Source: JADLGH01 sp964586675 (GTDB lineage: Bacteria; Desulfobacterota_D; UBA1144; Nemesobacterales; UBA2774). Taken from it: a DNA stretch of 64,000 bases. The position numbers and the translations under genes are program-made. The stretch's first letter is position 1. Each line of letters starts with the position of its first letter. Under the pieces are notes generated by a model. It was given only the letters and a program-made list of their open reading frames with translations. It had not been told where the DNA came from and did no database searches. The stretch is taken from NCBI GenBank assembly GCA_964586675.1, contig CAZPHQ010000002.1, forward strand, positions 1 through 64,000, in the 5' to 3' direction. Of this stretch, positions 19,341-27,754 are shown piece after piece.

Positions 19341-20135
19341 TCATTCGATCGCTTTTACCAAGGGTTTTACACAGAAATATATATCCTCGCTTTCCAATAA
19401 GCCATATCTATTGATTTTGCTCCTTTCCAATTCCCTGACATAGCCGTCGACCTTTACGTCGAAGCCGGCGCTTTCAAGCCTGTCCCTGATGTCCTGGCCA
19501 TAGAACCTCACATGGTTCCATTGACCGAAAAAACGCTCCCTGTCTTCGTGCGTCACGATAGAGGGATCCTCGAATGTCACATCGCCTGAAATCGGAACCA
19601 TTACTATCGCCCACCCGCCGGGTTTCAGAACGCGGAACATTTCTCTCATGGCCTTTCTATCGTCCACGACGTGCTCCAGAACGTGGCTGCATATAATAGC
19701 GTCGAACGAATCGTCTTCGTATGTTATGTCCGTAATGTCCATCCTTACCATTACGCTGTCCGAATAAAGATCGGCGGTAAGATAATCGAGATTGTCCAGA
19801 GATTTGAAAGCCTTTTCAAAAACCTGCTCCGGCGCGAAGTGGAGGAGCCTGAGACGCTCCGTGAACAGATTCGTCCTTTCCTTGAAATAGAGCCATAGCA
19901 AACGATGCCGCTCCAATGCCCTGCATCTCGGGCACCGGGAGCTCTCCCGTAATATGACGCCGTATGGAAGAAATTTCCTCAGATGCCAGCCGCAGCATGG
20001 GCAACGGTGCGTTATACCTACATAAGATGCGGCGAGCATAAAACTCTCCGCTCCACGATGGATTGCACCGGCCCTGTCGTGATATCTTGCCGGGATCACA
20101 GCTTTAGCGAATTCGATCAAATATTTGGTGAGCAT
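19341..20135 (-). CDS. SAM methyltransferase with N-terminal Cys knuckles
   Basis: A 264-residue protein counted from ATG 20135, chosen because it overlaps the hyuA stop by one base (TGATG), a common coupling arrangement. Near residues 45-80 are two Cys pairs, CPCC and CPRC, the latter in CPRCRALERHRLLW, which form a probable zinc knuckle. The methyltransferase core follows, with ICSHVLEHVVDDRKAMREM (about residues 155-173) and LKPGGWAIVMVP. The domain pattern matches a family of small surface-glycan-associated methyltransferases, but the substrate is unknown. It may be the last gene of the polysaccharide locus or belong with hyuA. Confidence 0.8.
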   Translation of the reverse strand: MLTKYLIEFAKAVIPARYHDRAGAIHRGAESFMLAASYVGITHRCPCCGWHLRKFLPYGVILRESSRCPRCRALERHRLLWLYFKERTNLFTERLRLLHFAPEQVFEKAFKSLDNLDYLTADLYSDSVMVRMDITDITYEDDSFDAIICSHVLEHVVDDRKAMREMFRVLKPGGWAIVMVPISGDVTFEDPSIVTHEDRERFFGQWNHVRFYGQDIRDRLESAGFDVKVDGYVRELERSKINRYGLLESEDIYFCVKPLVKAIE

Positions 20136-22105
20136 CAGACCCCTGCAATTATATTCCCGAATTCGTCGACCTCGCATTTAAAGCCGGGGGCGACGTACAG
20201 CGTCGACGTCTCCTCGAAGACTATAGCAGGGCCCGGGAACCTGAACCCGGGATAAAAATCCTGCCTCATGTAAGACCGCGTCTTCGTCTCCCGTCCGTCT
20301 ATTATCACGTTCTCCTTCGAAGCCCTGACAGTCTTTTTTCCGGCTACGAGCTTCGGCAGCGCAAGCTTTTTCTTCCTTCGTATGGCCCTCAGCCTGAGCG
20401 TCACGACCTCCACCTCATCCCCCGGCATCGAATAGCCGTAGAGCTTTTTGTGTGTCTCGTTGAAGACCTTAACGAAATTCTTCCCGTAAGGTATCGTGAT
20501 CTCGTGGGCCTGCCTCTTGTAGCGCGCGTCGACGTATCTCTCGTACTTCACCCCGCTCTCCCCGAAATCGGCCATCGATTTTTTTACGAGCGCCGCGAAT
20601 CCCCGCTCTATCTCGCCGGATGCGGTTTTACCAGCCATGACGAAGACAGTCGTGCCGTAGTCCTTGAACGTATCCGCCATGAGCATCCCGAGGGCCGAGA
20701 GCACCCCGGGCGCCATCGGGAATATGACTGTCTTTATCTCCATTCCGCGCGCGAGCTCGCAGGCGTGGAGACCGCCCGCCCCGCCGAAGGATAGAAGCGC
20801 GAACTCCCGGGGGTCGTACCCCTTGCCTATGGATATCACCCTGAGGGCACGCTCCATGTTCGAATTGGCGACCCTCACTATCCCCTCGGCGAGCTCCTCG
20901 ACCGTTACGCAGAGCTTCCGTGAGAGCTTCCCGAGCGCCGCGAGCGACTTCTCGGGATATATTGTCATCCGCCCGCCGAGGAACCTTTCCGGGTCGATTC
21001 GCCCGAGGGCGACGTTCGCGTCCGTAACTGTCGGCACCGTTCCCTTCCCATAGCACGCCGGCCCCGGATCGGCTCCCGCGCTTTCAGGGCCGACTTTGAG
21101 CGCGCCGCCGGTGTCTATGTAGGCTATCGAGCCCCCGCCCGCGCCGATGGTCGTCACGTCTATCATCGGCACCTTGAGCGGTATGCCGTCTATATTCGTC
21201 TCGGTGGTGAATCTCGGCCCACCGTTCGAGAGGGCGACGTCCGTCGACGTGCCGCCCATGTCGTATGTGAGCACCTTCTCGTAACCGGCGGCGCTCGCGA
21301 CGCTGTACGCCCCGACGACACCGCCCGCAGGCCCCGAGAGGACTATCCTGACTGGTTCGTTCCCTGCTTCGTCCGGCGATATGACGCCCCCGCTCGACTG
21401 CATTATGGTAATTCCGTCTCCCCCTCCGTTCCGGGAGGAGATATTCTCCGAAAGCGATCTCATGTACGAGCGGACCTTCGGAACGAGGTACGAATTGGCG
21501 ACGACAGTTGATGTCCTCTCGTACTCCCTGAACTCGGGAAGAATTCTGGATGAGACCGATACCGGCACGCCGAGCTTCTCGAGAAAAGCGGCGACCTTCT
21601 CTTCGTTTGCGGGATTTTTATAGGAATGTAAAAACGAAATCGCGACCCCTTCGGGTTTCAGTTTTTTCAGCCGAACGAGGAGTCTTTTGAGGTCGGAGGC
21701 TTCTATCTTCCTCAGCACCCTTCCTCCGAAAGACACTCTCTCCGGGACTCCGAGGCGCATGTCCCTCGCGACCAGAGGACGCGGGGGCTCCCAGAAAATA
21801 TCGTAGAGGCTACCCCTGTTCTGCCTGCCTATTTCTATCACATCCTCGAAACCCGCGGTCGTAACGAGCGCGACACTCGCCCCCTTCCTTTCGAGAAGTG
21901 CGTTCGTGGCGACGGTCGTGCCGTGAACGATCTCGACGTTATGAAATTTATCCCCGAGAACGTGCGCGAGCCCCGATATTATCGATCTCGAAGGATCGTC
22001 CGGGGTCGAGGGGATTTTGTAGGAGTAAATTTTCTCGCCGTCGTAAAAGACGAAGTCGGTGAATGTGCCCCCGGTGTCGATACCGGCCCGAATCATTCTC
22101 CGCAT
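20135..22105 (-). CDS. hydantoinase/oxoprolinase, HyuA-type subunit
   Basis: A 656-residue protein of the N-methylhydantoinase A/5-oxoprolinase A family. The ATP-binding motifs of the ASKHA fold are clear: GIDTGGTFTDFVFYD (about residues 7-21), VHGTTVATNALLERKG, and TYDMGGTSTDVAL (about 285-297). Family members use ATP to open cyclic amides such as hydantoins, 5-oxoproline or caprolactam, or to carboxylate ketones. They normally work with a HyuB subunit. No hyuB is present in this window, so the substrate cannot be assigned. The downstream methyltransferase overlaps it by one base. The next gene upstream on this strand is rpoZ, 135 bases away. Confidence 0.88.
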   Translation of the reverse strand: MRRMIRAGIDTGGTFTDFVFYDGEKIYSYKIPSTPDDPSRSIISGLAHVLGDKFHNVEIVHGTTVATNALLERKGASVALVTTAGFEDVIEIGRQNRGSLYDIFWEPPRPLVARDMRLGVPERVSFGGRVLRKIEASDLKRLLVRLKKLKPEGVAISFLHSYKNPANEEKVAAFLEKLGVPVSVSSRILPEFREYERTSTVVANSYLVPKVRSYMRSLSENISSRNGGGDGITIMQSSGGVISPDEAGNEPVRIVLSGPAGGVVGAYSVASAAGYEKVLTYDMGGTSTDVALSNGGPRFTTETNIDGIPLKVPMIDVTTIGAGGGSIAYIDTGGALKVGPESAGADPGPACYGKGTVPTVTDANVALGRIDPERFLGGRMTIYPEKSLAALGKLSRKLCVTVEELAEGIVRVANSNMERALRVISIGKGYDPREFALLSFGGAGGLHACELARGMEIKTVIFPMAPGVLSALGMLMADTFKDYGTTVFVMAGKTASGEIERGFAALVKKSMADFGESGVKYERYVDARYKRQAHEITIPYGKNFVKVFNETHKKLYGYSMPGDEVEVVTLRLRAIRRKKKLALPKLVAGKKTVRASKENVIIDGRETKTRSYMRQDFYPGFRFPGPAIVFEETSTLYVAPGFKCEVDEFGNIIAGV

Positions 22106-22240
22106 ACCCTTTCCGAGAATACATCCGGCTGCATGGTAGCTAATCCGCTTTAAAGCTATACCGGGGCCGCGGCATATACCACGAGGCCACGAAACGGAAG
22201 CTCTCTCCGCCGCCCGGAATAAGAATGGATGGAATTAAGT

Positions 22241-22450
22241 CTAGTACTCGTCCTGACCTACGGGATAAACGACCTTAACCTTGTCTTCCGCTATTTCCCG
22301 GAGCGCGGTCACGACGTCCTTGTTGTCTGTCTCTTCCGAAAGCGGATGAGCCCCCTTGACGAGCAGCCTGGCCCTCTTCATCGCCGCGACCGAGAGCGCA
22401 AACCTGTTTACCACTTTTTCAAGGCAATCTTCTATAGTTACTCTTGCCAT
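22241..22450 (-). CDS. rpoZ: RNA polymerase omega subunit
   Basis: A 69-residue protein beginning MARVTIEDCLEKVVNRFAL, the characteristic omega N-terminus, with the conserved KNRF/VNRF-type segment and the following ARQLxxG-like ARLLVKGAHP. Omega helps assemble the beta' subunit into the core enzyme. It is shorter than the E. coli protein, as in many deltaproteobacteria-like groups. The start has an AAGGGGGC Shine-Dalgarno on the minus strand. It is divergent from hisIE. The usual neighbours gmk and spoT are not present. Confidence 0.9.
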   Translation of the reverse strand: MARVTIEDCLEKVVNRFALSVAAMKRARLLVKGAHPLSEETDNKDVVTALREIAEDKVKVVYPVGQDEY

Positions 22451-22585
22451 ATATTCGCCCCCTTGTTATAAAAACCGGTTAAGGATTATAAATATAAGGG
22501 ATGAAGACGCTTATGTAAAGCAGCGCCCGGGCACTCGGAAAGTGATTCCCGTTTGGTTAATATTATTGTTTCCGGAGGAAACGAC

Positions 22586-23263
22586 ATGGACCTGGATCAG
22601 GTGAAGTACGACGAAAAAGGGCTGGTTGCGGTTATAGTGCAGGACTATCAGAACGGGCAGGTGCTGATGTTCGCCTACGCCAACAGGGAAGCGCTCGAAA
22701 AGACCCTCGAAACCGGGCGGACTCATTTCTGGAGCAGGTCCCGGGGTCGGCTCTGGATGAAGGGCGAGGAATCCGGGAACGTTCAGGAAGTTAAGGGAAT
22801 CTATTTCGACTGCGACAGGGACGCCGTCCTCGTGCTCGCAGACCAGAAGGGGGTCGCCTGTCACACCGGGCAGAGGACCTGCTTTTTCACGCCTCTCGAA
22901 GGCAGCGAGCAGATATCCCCGGCCTTCGGCGGCGCGGGAGCCGACGACAAAACCCTCCGGGACGTCTGGAACGTCGTCGACGACAGGAGGCGTAACCCGC
23001 GCGAGGGCTCTTACGTCAGCGGATTATTCGAGAAGGGGCTCGACAAGATACTCAAGAAAATCCCGGAGGAAGCCGGCGAGGTCGTCATAGCAGCCAAGAA
23101 CGAAAGCCGGAAAGAGGTCGTATACGAAACGGCCGACCTCTGGTTCCATTCCCTGATTGCGCTTTCATATTTCGGCATAACGCCCGATGATATATTCGAG
23201 GAGCTCGGAAGGCGTTTCGGCAAGCCGAGCGAGGCGTACAGGAATACCGACGGGGTGAAATAA
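22586..23263 (+). CDS. hisI: phosphoribosyl-AMP cyclohydrolase / phosphoribosyl-ATP pyrophosphatase
   Basis: A 225-residue fusion (HisIE) catalysing steps 2 and 3 of histidine synthesis. The start at ATG 22586 follows GGAGG by seven bases; an in-frame TTG at 22553 is not preferred. The HisI part spans about residues 1-110, with metal-binding FDCDRDA and Cys residues in GVACHTGQRTCFF. The HisE part begins near residue 125 and carries EEAGEVVIAAKNE (about residues 163-175), the acidic Mg-binding motif. No other his genes are nearby, so the pathway is dispersed in this genome. The gene ends in a convergent hairpin region. Confidence 0.95.
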   Translation: MDLDQVKYDEKGLVAVIVQDYQNGQVLMFAYANREALEKTLETGRTHFWSRSRGRLWMKGEESGNVQEVKGIYFDCDRDAVLVLADQKGVACHTGQRTCFFTPLEGSEQISPAFGGAGADDKTLRDVWNVVDDRRRNPREGSYVSGLFEKGLDKILKKIPEEAGEVVIAAKNESRKEVVYETADLWFHSLIALSYFGITPDDIFEELGRRFGKPSEAYRNTDGVK

Positions 23264-23279
23264 GCTACGCGGAATCGGC

Positions 23280-23305
23280 GGGCTCCCGCACGGATGCGGG
23301 AGCCC
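23280..23305. terminator. strong convergent hairpin
   Basis: A perfect 11-bp inverted repeat (GGGCTCCCGCA and its complement) with a four-base CGGA loop lies between the convergent ends of hisIE and the zinc-ribbon gene. There is no long T-tract on either side, so it may be a structural end rather than a strong intrinsic terminator. Confidence 0.5.
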
Positions 23306-23324
23306 CCGTGGATTTGCGGGTTGA

Positions 23325-23810
23325 TCAGCGGTTCTTCTTAGGTCTGTCCTTCTCTTCTATGTACTCACCGAGAAAAGTCCTGTTCCTGACAGACGGCGGA
23401 AGGTTGCCGAGGTCCGGCTTCGGCATGTCCGTCGAAAGGTCGCTCGTAAAGGCGAAGCTCGAAACCACCTTTTCCACCTTTTTAGTTTTGCAGAACGGGC
23501 ACGCGACCGTCTTCTCGTCTTCCTCGACGTATATAAGCGCCGAGAAGCGGTAATTCTTCGGCAGGTTCACGAAAACGAGGATCGACCCGTCGTTAAGGTA
23601 AAAGTTCAGATCGACGGCGTTCTTGTCCCTCTTTCCGGCCTCGCCGAGCACCTTCTCGTTATCGAGATCGAGGACGCCGATGTGATTTATGTTGTCGTAT
23701 TTTTTAACGAGTTCGGATACGAGCTTCTTCGTAGCCTTCTTCCGGATTTCCTTCAGGGAATCCTCGACGTTCTTCCTGCACGGAATGCATTCGTATTCAA
23801 AAAGCGGCAT
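23325..23810 (-). CDS. FmdB-like zinc ribbon split by an inserted domain (copy 2)
   Basis: A 161-residue protein. The start MPLFEYECIPC and the later CPFCKTKKVEKVVSSFAF correspond to the two halves of a small FmdB-family zinc ribbon, in which both Cys pairs normally lie within about 40 residues. Here roughly 90 residues lie between the first Cys pair (residues 8 and 11) and the second (CPFC, about 103-106). The insert is charged and looks alpha/beta (for example YDNINHIGVLDLDNEK). It is a tandem paralogue of the next gene upstream, 23 bases away. The function is unknown; zinc binding is inferred from the four cysteines. Confidence 0.72.
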   Translation of the reverse strand: MPLFEYECIPCRKNVEDSLKEIRKKATKKLVSELVKKYDNINHIGVLDLDNEKVLGEAGKRDKNAVDLNFYLNDGSILVFVNLPKNYRFSALIYVEEDEKTVACPFCKTKKVEKVVSSFAFTSDLSTDMPKPDLGNLPPSVRNRTFLGEYIEEKDRPKKNR

Positions 23811-23833
23811 TTCTACCCCCTGTCTTTATGGTA

Positions 23834-24337
23834 TTACCTGTTGAAATACTGGTTCAGGTGCTCCTGGCCGACCCAGTCGTTCTTCATTTCCTCGTCCTTC
23901 TGCTGCTTGTATTCCATGTGCCACCTGAGCTCGTCCTTCGGCCCGGGAGCCCTCTTGCTCTTGTCGTCGAATACGGCCCTGAACGTCGAGAAAACCCTCG
24001 TCACGTCCTTGTCCCCGCAGAGCGGGCACTTTAGCTCCTTCTCGTCATCCTTGTCGTATATGAGGTGGCTGAACCTGAAATTCTTGAGCTCCATGTAAAG
24101 CACCCTGTTCTTTTCGAGCTTGAAGCGAAAACGCCTCGGCCCCCTCGAGTTCGACTTCTCGCCGAGCGCGAAAATCTCTTTCCCCGTCTCCGCATCCGTG
24201 ACCTCTATATACAGAAACCCCGGATTTTCCTTCATTATCCTGGCCGCGTTCGTCTTGTTCAGCTTCGGCACAAGGGCGTCTATATCGCTGTTGTACTTGT
24301 TATAGCACTTATCGCACTCGTATTCGAAAAGAGGCAT
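23834..24337 (-). CDS. FmdB-like zinc ribbon split by an inserted domain (copy 1)
   Basis: A 167-residue protein with the same architecture as its downstream neighbour. MPLFEYECDKCYNKY opens the ribbon (Cys 8 and 11) and CPLCGDKDVTRVFSTFRAVF closes it (Cys pair near residues 104-107). In between is an insert of about 90 residues with ENPGFLYIEVTDAETGKEIF and RFRFKLEKNRVLYMELKNFRFSHLIY. The two copies align at both ribbon halves and in the YRFSALIY/FRFSHLIY strand, so they arose by duplication. The charged C-terminal tail (KDELRWHMEYKQQKDEE) may be helical. The gene is divergent from the enoyl-CoA hydratase-like gene. Function unknown. Confidence 0.72.
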   Translation of the reverse strand: MPLFEYECDKCYNKYNSDIDALVPKLNKTNAARIMKENPGFLYIEVTDAETGKEIFALGEKSNSRGPRRFRFKLEKNRVLYMELKNFRFSHLIYDKDDEKELKCPLCGDKDVTRVFSTFRAVFDDKSKRAPGPKDELRWHMEYKQQKDEEMKNDWVGQEHLNQYFNR

Positions 24338-24504
24338 GGCGTCACTCTCCTGGCTTAATAAACTACTAAAGATAACTAATATTTCCGAAATGCTCCAGTT
24401 ATGGAACCGGCCCGGGATCCTTATTTGACAAAGCCTTCGCCCCAGACGATTATTTTCCGGACGATTATTTTTTCGGCCTTATTCATTATAATACCGGAAT
24501 CCAC

Positions 24505-25296
24505 ATGACTGAAACCCGGGAGCTTCTCGTCAACGAAAGCGGGGCCGTCTGCACGCTCACGATCAACACCCCTGAAAAAAGGAACGTGGTCACCCCTTCC
24601 ATGCTGCTCGGCCTGGAGGAAACGTTCGGCAGGCTCCGGGATGAAGACAAAATAAGGTGCGTCGTCATACGCGGCGCGGGCGACAGCGCCTTTTCCTCGG
24701 GCTACGACATATCCGCGATCCGCGAAGACGACATGATACGGAACTTCGAGGGGAACAATCCCCTCCCGAGGGCCATTCACGCCATAGAGTCCTTCCCCTA
24801 CCCTGTAATAGCGATGATAAACGGTCACGCCTTCGGCGCCGGGCTCGAAATAGCAGCCACGTGCGACATAAGAATATCCGTTGACAGCTGCCTCTTCGGA
24901 ATGCCTCCCGCGAAGCTCGGCGTCGTGTATTCATACAGGGGCGTAAGGAGATTTCTGAACCTCATAGGCCCCGGCTATACGAAGGAGCTATTTCTCACGG
25001 GAAGGTCGATAAAGCCGGAAAGGGCGGCCGCGATGGGCCTCGTCAATTTCGTCGTCAAGCCGGAGGAGCTCGAAAAATTCACTTACAACCTTGCCGAGGA
25101 GATAGCCGGCAACGCGCCCCTTTCCATGAAGGCCATGAAAGAAATGACCAATGTCTGGCAGAGGAGCCTTGTCATGAGCGCGGAGGACGAAGCGCTTCTT
25201 AGAGAATTGACGCTGAATGTGCAGAACAGCGCCGACTACAAGGAAGGCCAGAAGGCCTTCGCCGAGAAGAGAACGCCCGTGTTCAAAGGCGAATAA
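24505..25296 (+). CDS. enoyl-CoA hydratase/isomerase family, methylmalonyl-CoA decarboxylase-like
   Basis: A 263-residue crotonase-fold protein. The oxyanion-hole segments are FSSGYDISAI (about residues 65-74) and HAFGAGLEIAATCDIR (about 109-124). The position that holds the second catalytic glutamate in classical hydratases is replaced by FGMPPAKLGVVYSYRG (about 133-148), with a Tyr placed like that of E. coli ScpB, a methylmalonyl-CoA decarboxylase. The C-terminus DYKEGQKAFAEKRTPVFKG also resembles ScpB. I therefore favour an acyl-CoA decarboxylase-like or divergent hydratase function over ordinary beta-oxidation. It stands alone, convergent with a GT39 gene. Confidence 0.82.
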   Translation: MTETRELLVNESGAVCTLTINTPEKRNVVTPSMLLGLEETFGRLRDEDKIRCVVIRGAGDSAFSSGYDISAIREDDMIRNFEGNNPLPRAIHAIESFPYPVIAMINGHAFGAGLEIAATCDIRISVDSCLFGMPPAKLGVVYSYRGVRRFLNLIGPGYTKELFLTGRSIKPERAAAMGLVNFVVKPEELEKFTYNLAEEIAGNAPLSMKAMKEMTNVWQRSLVMSAEDEALLRELTLNVQNSADYKEGQKAFAEKRTPVFKGE

Positions 25297-25302
25297 AGCC
25301 TT

Positions 25303-26775
25303 TCACTTTCCCTTTTTTCTCAGCCTGAACAAATCCAGCCTCTGATAGCGGCTCTCGGATATGAAATCGTATTCCGGGGTAAGGCCGGCTTTCGTATTCA
25401 GCCTGCTCGCGGGGTGGGCCTGCATGACGAGCCATACGTCGTGCGTCAGCATGCCCGGATAAGATGGGAACCTGTCCTTTACCGGGACAAGCTCAAGGTC
25501 GCCCCTTTCGAGATAATACCTCGCCGTGACGGCCTCGAAGTGCGGAAAAACGAAGACGTAATCTCCGCTTCCGGCATTCGACTCTATCTCCCTTATCACC
25601 TCCCGCCACTGGTGTTTCTCGACTCCGCTATAATACGAATAAAGCGGCTGCGCGGAGAGGATCACGACGGCGGCCGTCACAGCGCAGGCGGCAAACCTGT
25701 TAGTGACGGCGCTCATTCCCGCGGCGGCCAGGAGGTATAGTCCGAGGGAAGCGATTATCGTATACCGGAACACCATAACCGGGGCGATAGTAAGGGAAAT
25801 CAGAAACGGCGTCAGGAGCGGCACCAGGAGCCAGAGGAGAAGAAAATAAATCTTTTCCCCGTAGGTGATCTCCTTAACCACCGCGGATTCGTCCGCCGCG
25901 GTGAGGAGCCCTTTAAAGCCCTTCACGCCTCTGAGCCTTTTCGAATTCGCGACGGCCAGTACGGCGAACGCCGCGAGCAGCGCGAGCATGTAAACAGAGC
26001 CAGCGTATATGACGATATAGAGGTACAAATCTTCCGATCCCGGCTCTGGTATCCAGAACGATTCCCTCACGGACGTGAATCTTCCCGCGAGGAGAATAAA
26101 CCCGGGGACGTAAAGAGCCCCCAATATAACCTGAACGAGTATCCAGCGAGTAAGCGCGGGCGCGCCGGCGCGGCCGCGTGTGAGGAATATCGTGAAGCAA
26201 AAGATATTCTGCGCCAGAACAGTGAACAGGCCGAAATAATGCGTATAACAGAGAAGCGCGCTCGACAGAACGTAAATCCCGGCCCAGCGCAGCTTCCACC
26301 CGGAAATAAGCCTGAGGAGCGCATAACAGGAGACGAGCGCGAGGAAAACCATCAGGGTATATCCCCTCGCCTCCTGCGAGTACCTCACGTGAAAGAAAGA
26401 GACGGCGATTATCAGCGCCGCGAAGAGACCGGCCCTTTTACCGAAAAGAAGCCTGCCTATGGAATACGTGAGAACAATCGAAAGAACGCCGAACACAAGC
26501 GAGGGAAATCTGGATACGAATTCCGAATCCCCGAAGACGGGTATCCACAAATGGAGCAGCATGTAGTAAAACGGGGGATTCCCTTCCTTGCTCTGATCGT
26601 CTACCCATTTTATCTGCTCTATAAACCCGAGCCTGGATACGTCGATAGATACCGCTTCGTCGAACCAGATGCTTTCCCCGCCGATGTCGTAGAGCCTGAG
26701 CGCGAGCCCAACAAGCACGATGAGAAGGATGAGGTAATTCTCTTTCAGAATATTGACGAGCCTGCCTTCGGTCAT
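25303..26775 (-). CDS. GT39-type (ArnT/PMT-like) membrane glycosyltransferase, paralogue A
   Basis: A 490-residue polytopic GT-C protein with about a dozen hydrophobic segments. The N-terminal periplasmic loop carries the catalytic-type Asp-Glu in GGESIWFDEAVSIDV (about residues 32-46) and later GNPPFYYMLLHLW, which are marks of lipid-phosphate-sugar-dependent transferases. It would move a sugar from a polyprenyl-phosphate donor to a lipid, glycan or protein at the outer side of the inner membrane. It is one of three related genes here, and is separated from the other two by era. Donor and acceptor are unknown. Confidence 0.88.
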   Translation of the reverse strand: MTEGRLVNILKENYLILLIVLVGLALRLYDIGGESIWFDEAVSIDVSRLGFIEQIKWVDDQSKEGNPPFYYMLLHLWIPVFGDSEFVSRFPSLVFGVLSIVLTYSIGRLLFGKRAGLFAALIIAVSFFHVRYSQEARGYTLMVFLALVSCYALLRLISGWKLRWAGIYVLSSALLCYTHYFGLFTVLAQNIFCFTIFLTRGRAGAPALTRWILVQVILGALYVPGFILLAGRFTSVRESFWIPEPGSEDLYLYIVIYAGSVYMLALLAAFAVLAVANSKRLRGVKGFKGLLTAADESAVVKEITYGEKIYFLLLWLLVPLLTPFLISLTIAPVMVFRYTIIASLGLYLLAAAGMSAVTNRFAACAVTAAVVILSAQPLYSYYSGVEKHQWREVIREIESNAGSGDYVFVFPHFEAVTARYYLERGDLELVPVKDRFPSYPGMLTHDVWLVMQAHPASRLNTKAGLTPEYDFISESRYQRLDLFRLRKKGK

Positions 26776-26800
26776 CGTACGCCTGCGGCGCGGAGTATGT

Positions 26801-27697
26801 TCAGCTGCCGTACCCGAAATCCCTTATGAGGTTTTCCCTGTCGGTCCAGTTCTCGCTGACTTTAACCCATAGCTCGAGGAAGACCTTCGAGCCGAGGACC
26901 CTCTCTATATCCGCCCTCGCCTGGCTCCCTATCTCCTTAAGCATCTCTCCGCCCTTTCCGATGATGATGCCCTTGTGGTTAATTCTCTCTACGTATATCA
27001 CGGCGGAAATATGTATGAGCTGTTTTTCGGGGACTTCTTCGAACTCCTCTATGGAAACCGCGACTTTGTAGGGTATCTCCTGATGCGTGAGGTTGAATAT
27101 CTTCTCCCTTATGAACTCCGCGGCCAGAAACCTCTCGGGCTGGTCGGTGATCATGTCGTCGGGGAAATACTTCGGCCCGGGTGGAAGGTGGTTCCTGATA
27201 GCAGCCAGGAGCTCGGGGATCCCGTCGGCCATGGCGGCCGATATGGGAATTATTTCGAGGAATTTATTCTGGTACTTCCGGGATTGGTCTATTATTTTAA
27301 GGATTTCGCCCTTTTTTATCTTGTCGATCTTGTTGATGAGGAGTATCGCCGGCTTCGGCAGGCTCTCGATTATGAAGCTGTCGCCCTTCCCGAAGGGCTC
27401 GTTCACCTCGACCACCATCAGTATCACGTCGGCTTCCCTGACAGCCGACATCGCCGCCTGGACCATCACCTTTCCGAGCTTGCCCCTAGCCTTGTGTATG
27501 CCGGGCGTATCGAGGAATATGAGCTGCGCGTCGGGAAGGTTCCTTATGCCGAGTATCCTGTTCCGCGTGGTGTTGGGCTTGTCGGAGACCGCGGCGATCT
27601 TCTCCCCGACGACGGCGTTGACGAGTGTCGACTTCCCGACGTTCGGCCTCCCGACAATCGATATGAACCCCGAGCGGAAATCCTTTTCCTCATTCAT
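26801..27697 (-). CDS. era: GTPase Era
   Basis: A 298-residue Era, a GTPase that binds the 3' end of 16S rRNA during 30S maturation. The G domain has GRPNVGKST (about residues 16-24), DTPGI (about 63-67) and NKIDK (about 124-128). The C-terminal KH domain contains IGKGGEMLKEIGSQAR (about residues 245-260) and ends WVKVSENWTDRENLIRDFGY, the usual Era tail. It sits between two GT39 genes on the same strand. Its common neighbours (rnc, recO, ybeY) are absent. Confidence 0.96.
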   Translation of the reverse strand: MNEEKDFRSGFISIVGRPNVGKSTLVNAVVGEKIAAVSDKPNTTRNRILGIRNLPDAQLIFLDTPGIHKARGKLGKVMVQAAMSAVREADVILMVVEVNEPFGKGDSFIIESLPKPAILLINKIDKIKKGEILKIIDQSRKYQNKFLEIIPISAAMADGIPELLAAIRNHLPPGPKYFPDDMITDQPERFLAAEFIREKIFNLTHQEIPYKVAVSIEEFEEVPEKQLIHISAVIYVERINHKGIIIGKGGEMLKEIGSQARADIERVLGSKVFLELWVKVSENWTDRENLIRDFGYGS

Positions 27698-27754
27698 GAC
27701 AATGCTTCCTTCCTGTTATTAAATGCTGTCGTTAACTGCCTTCCGGCGCCCCGG

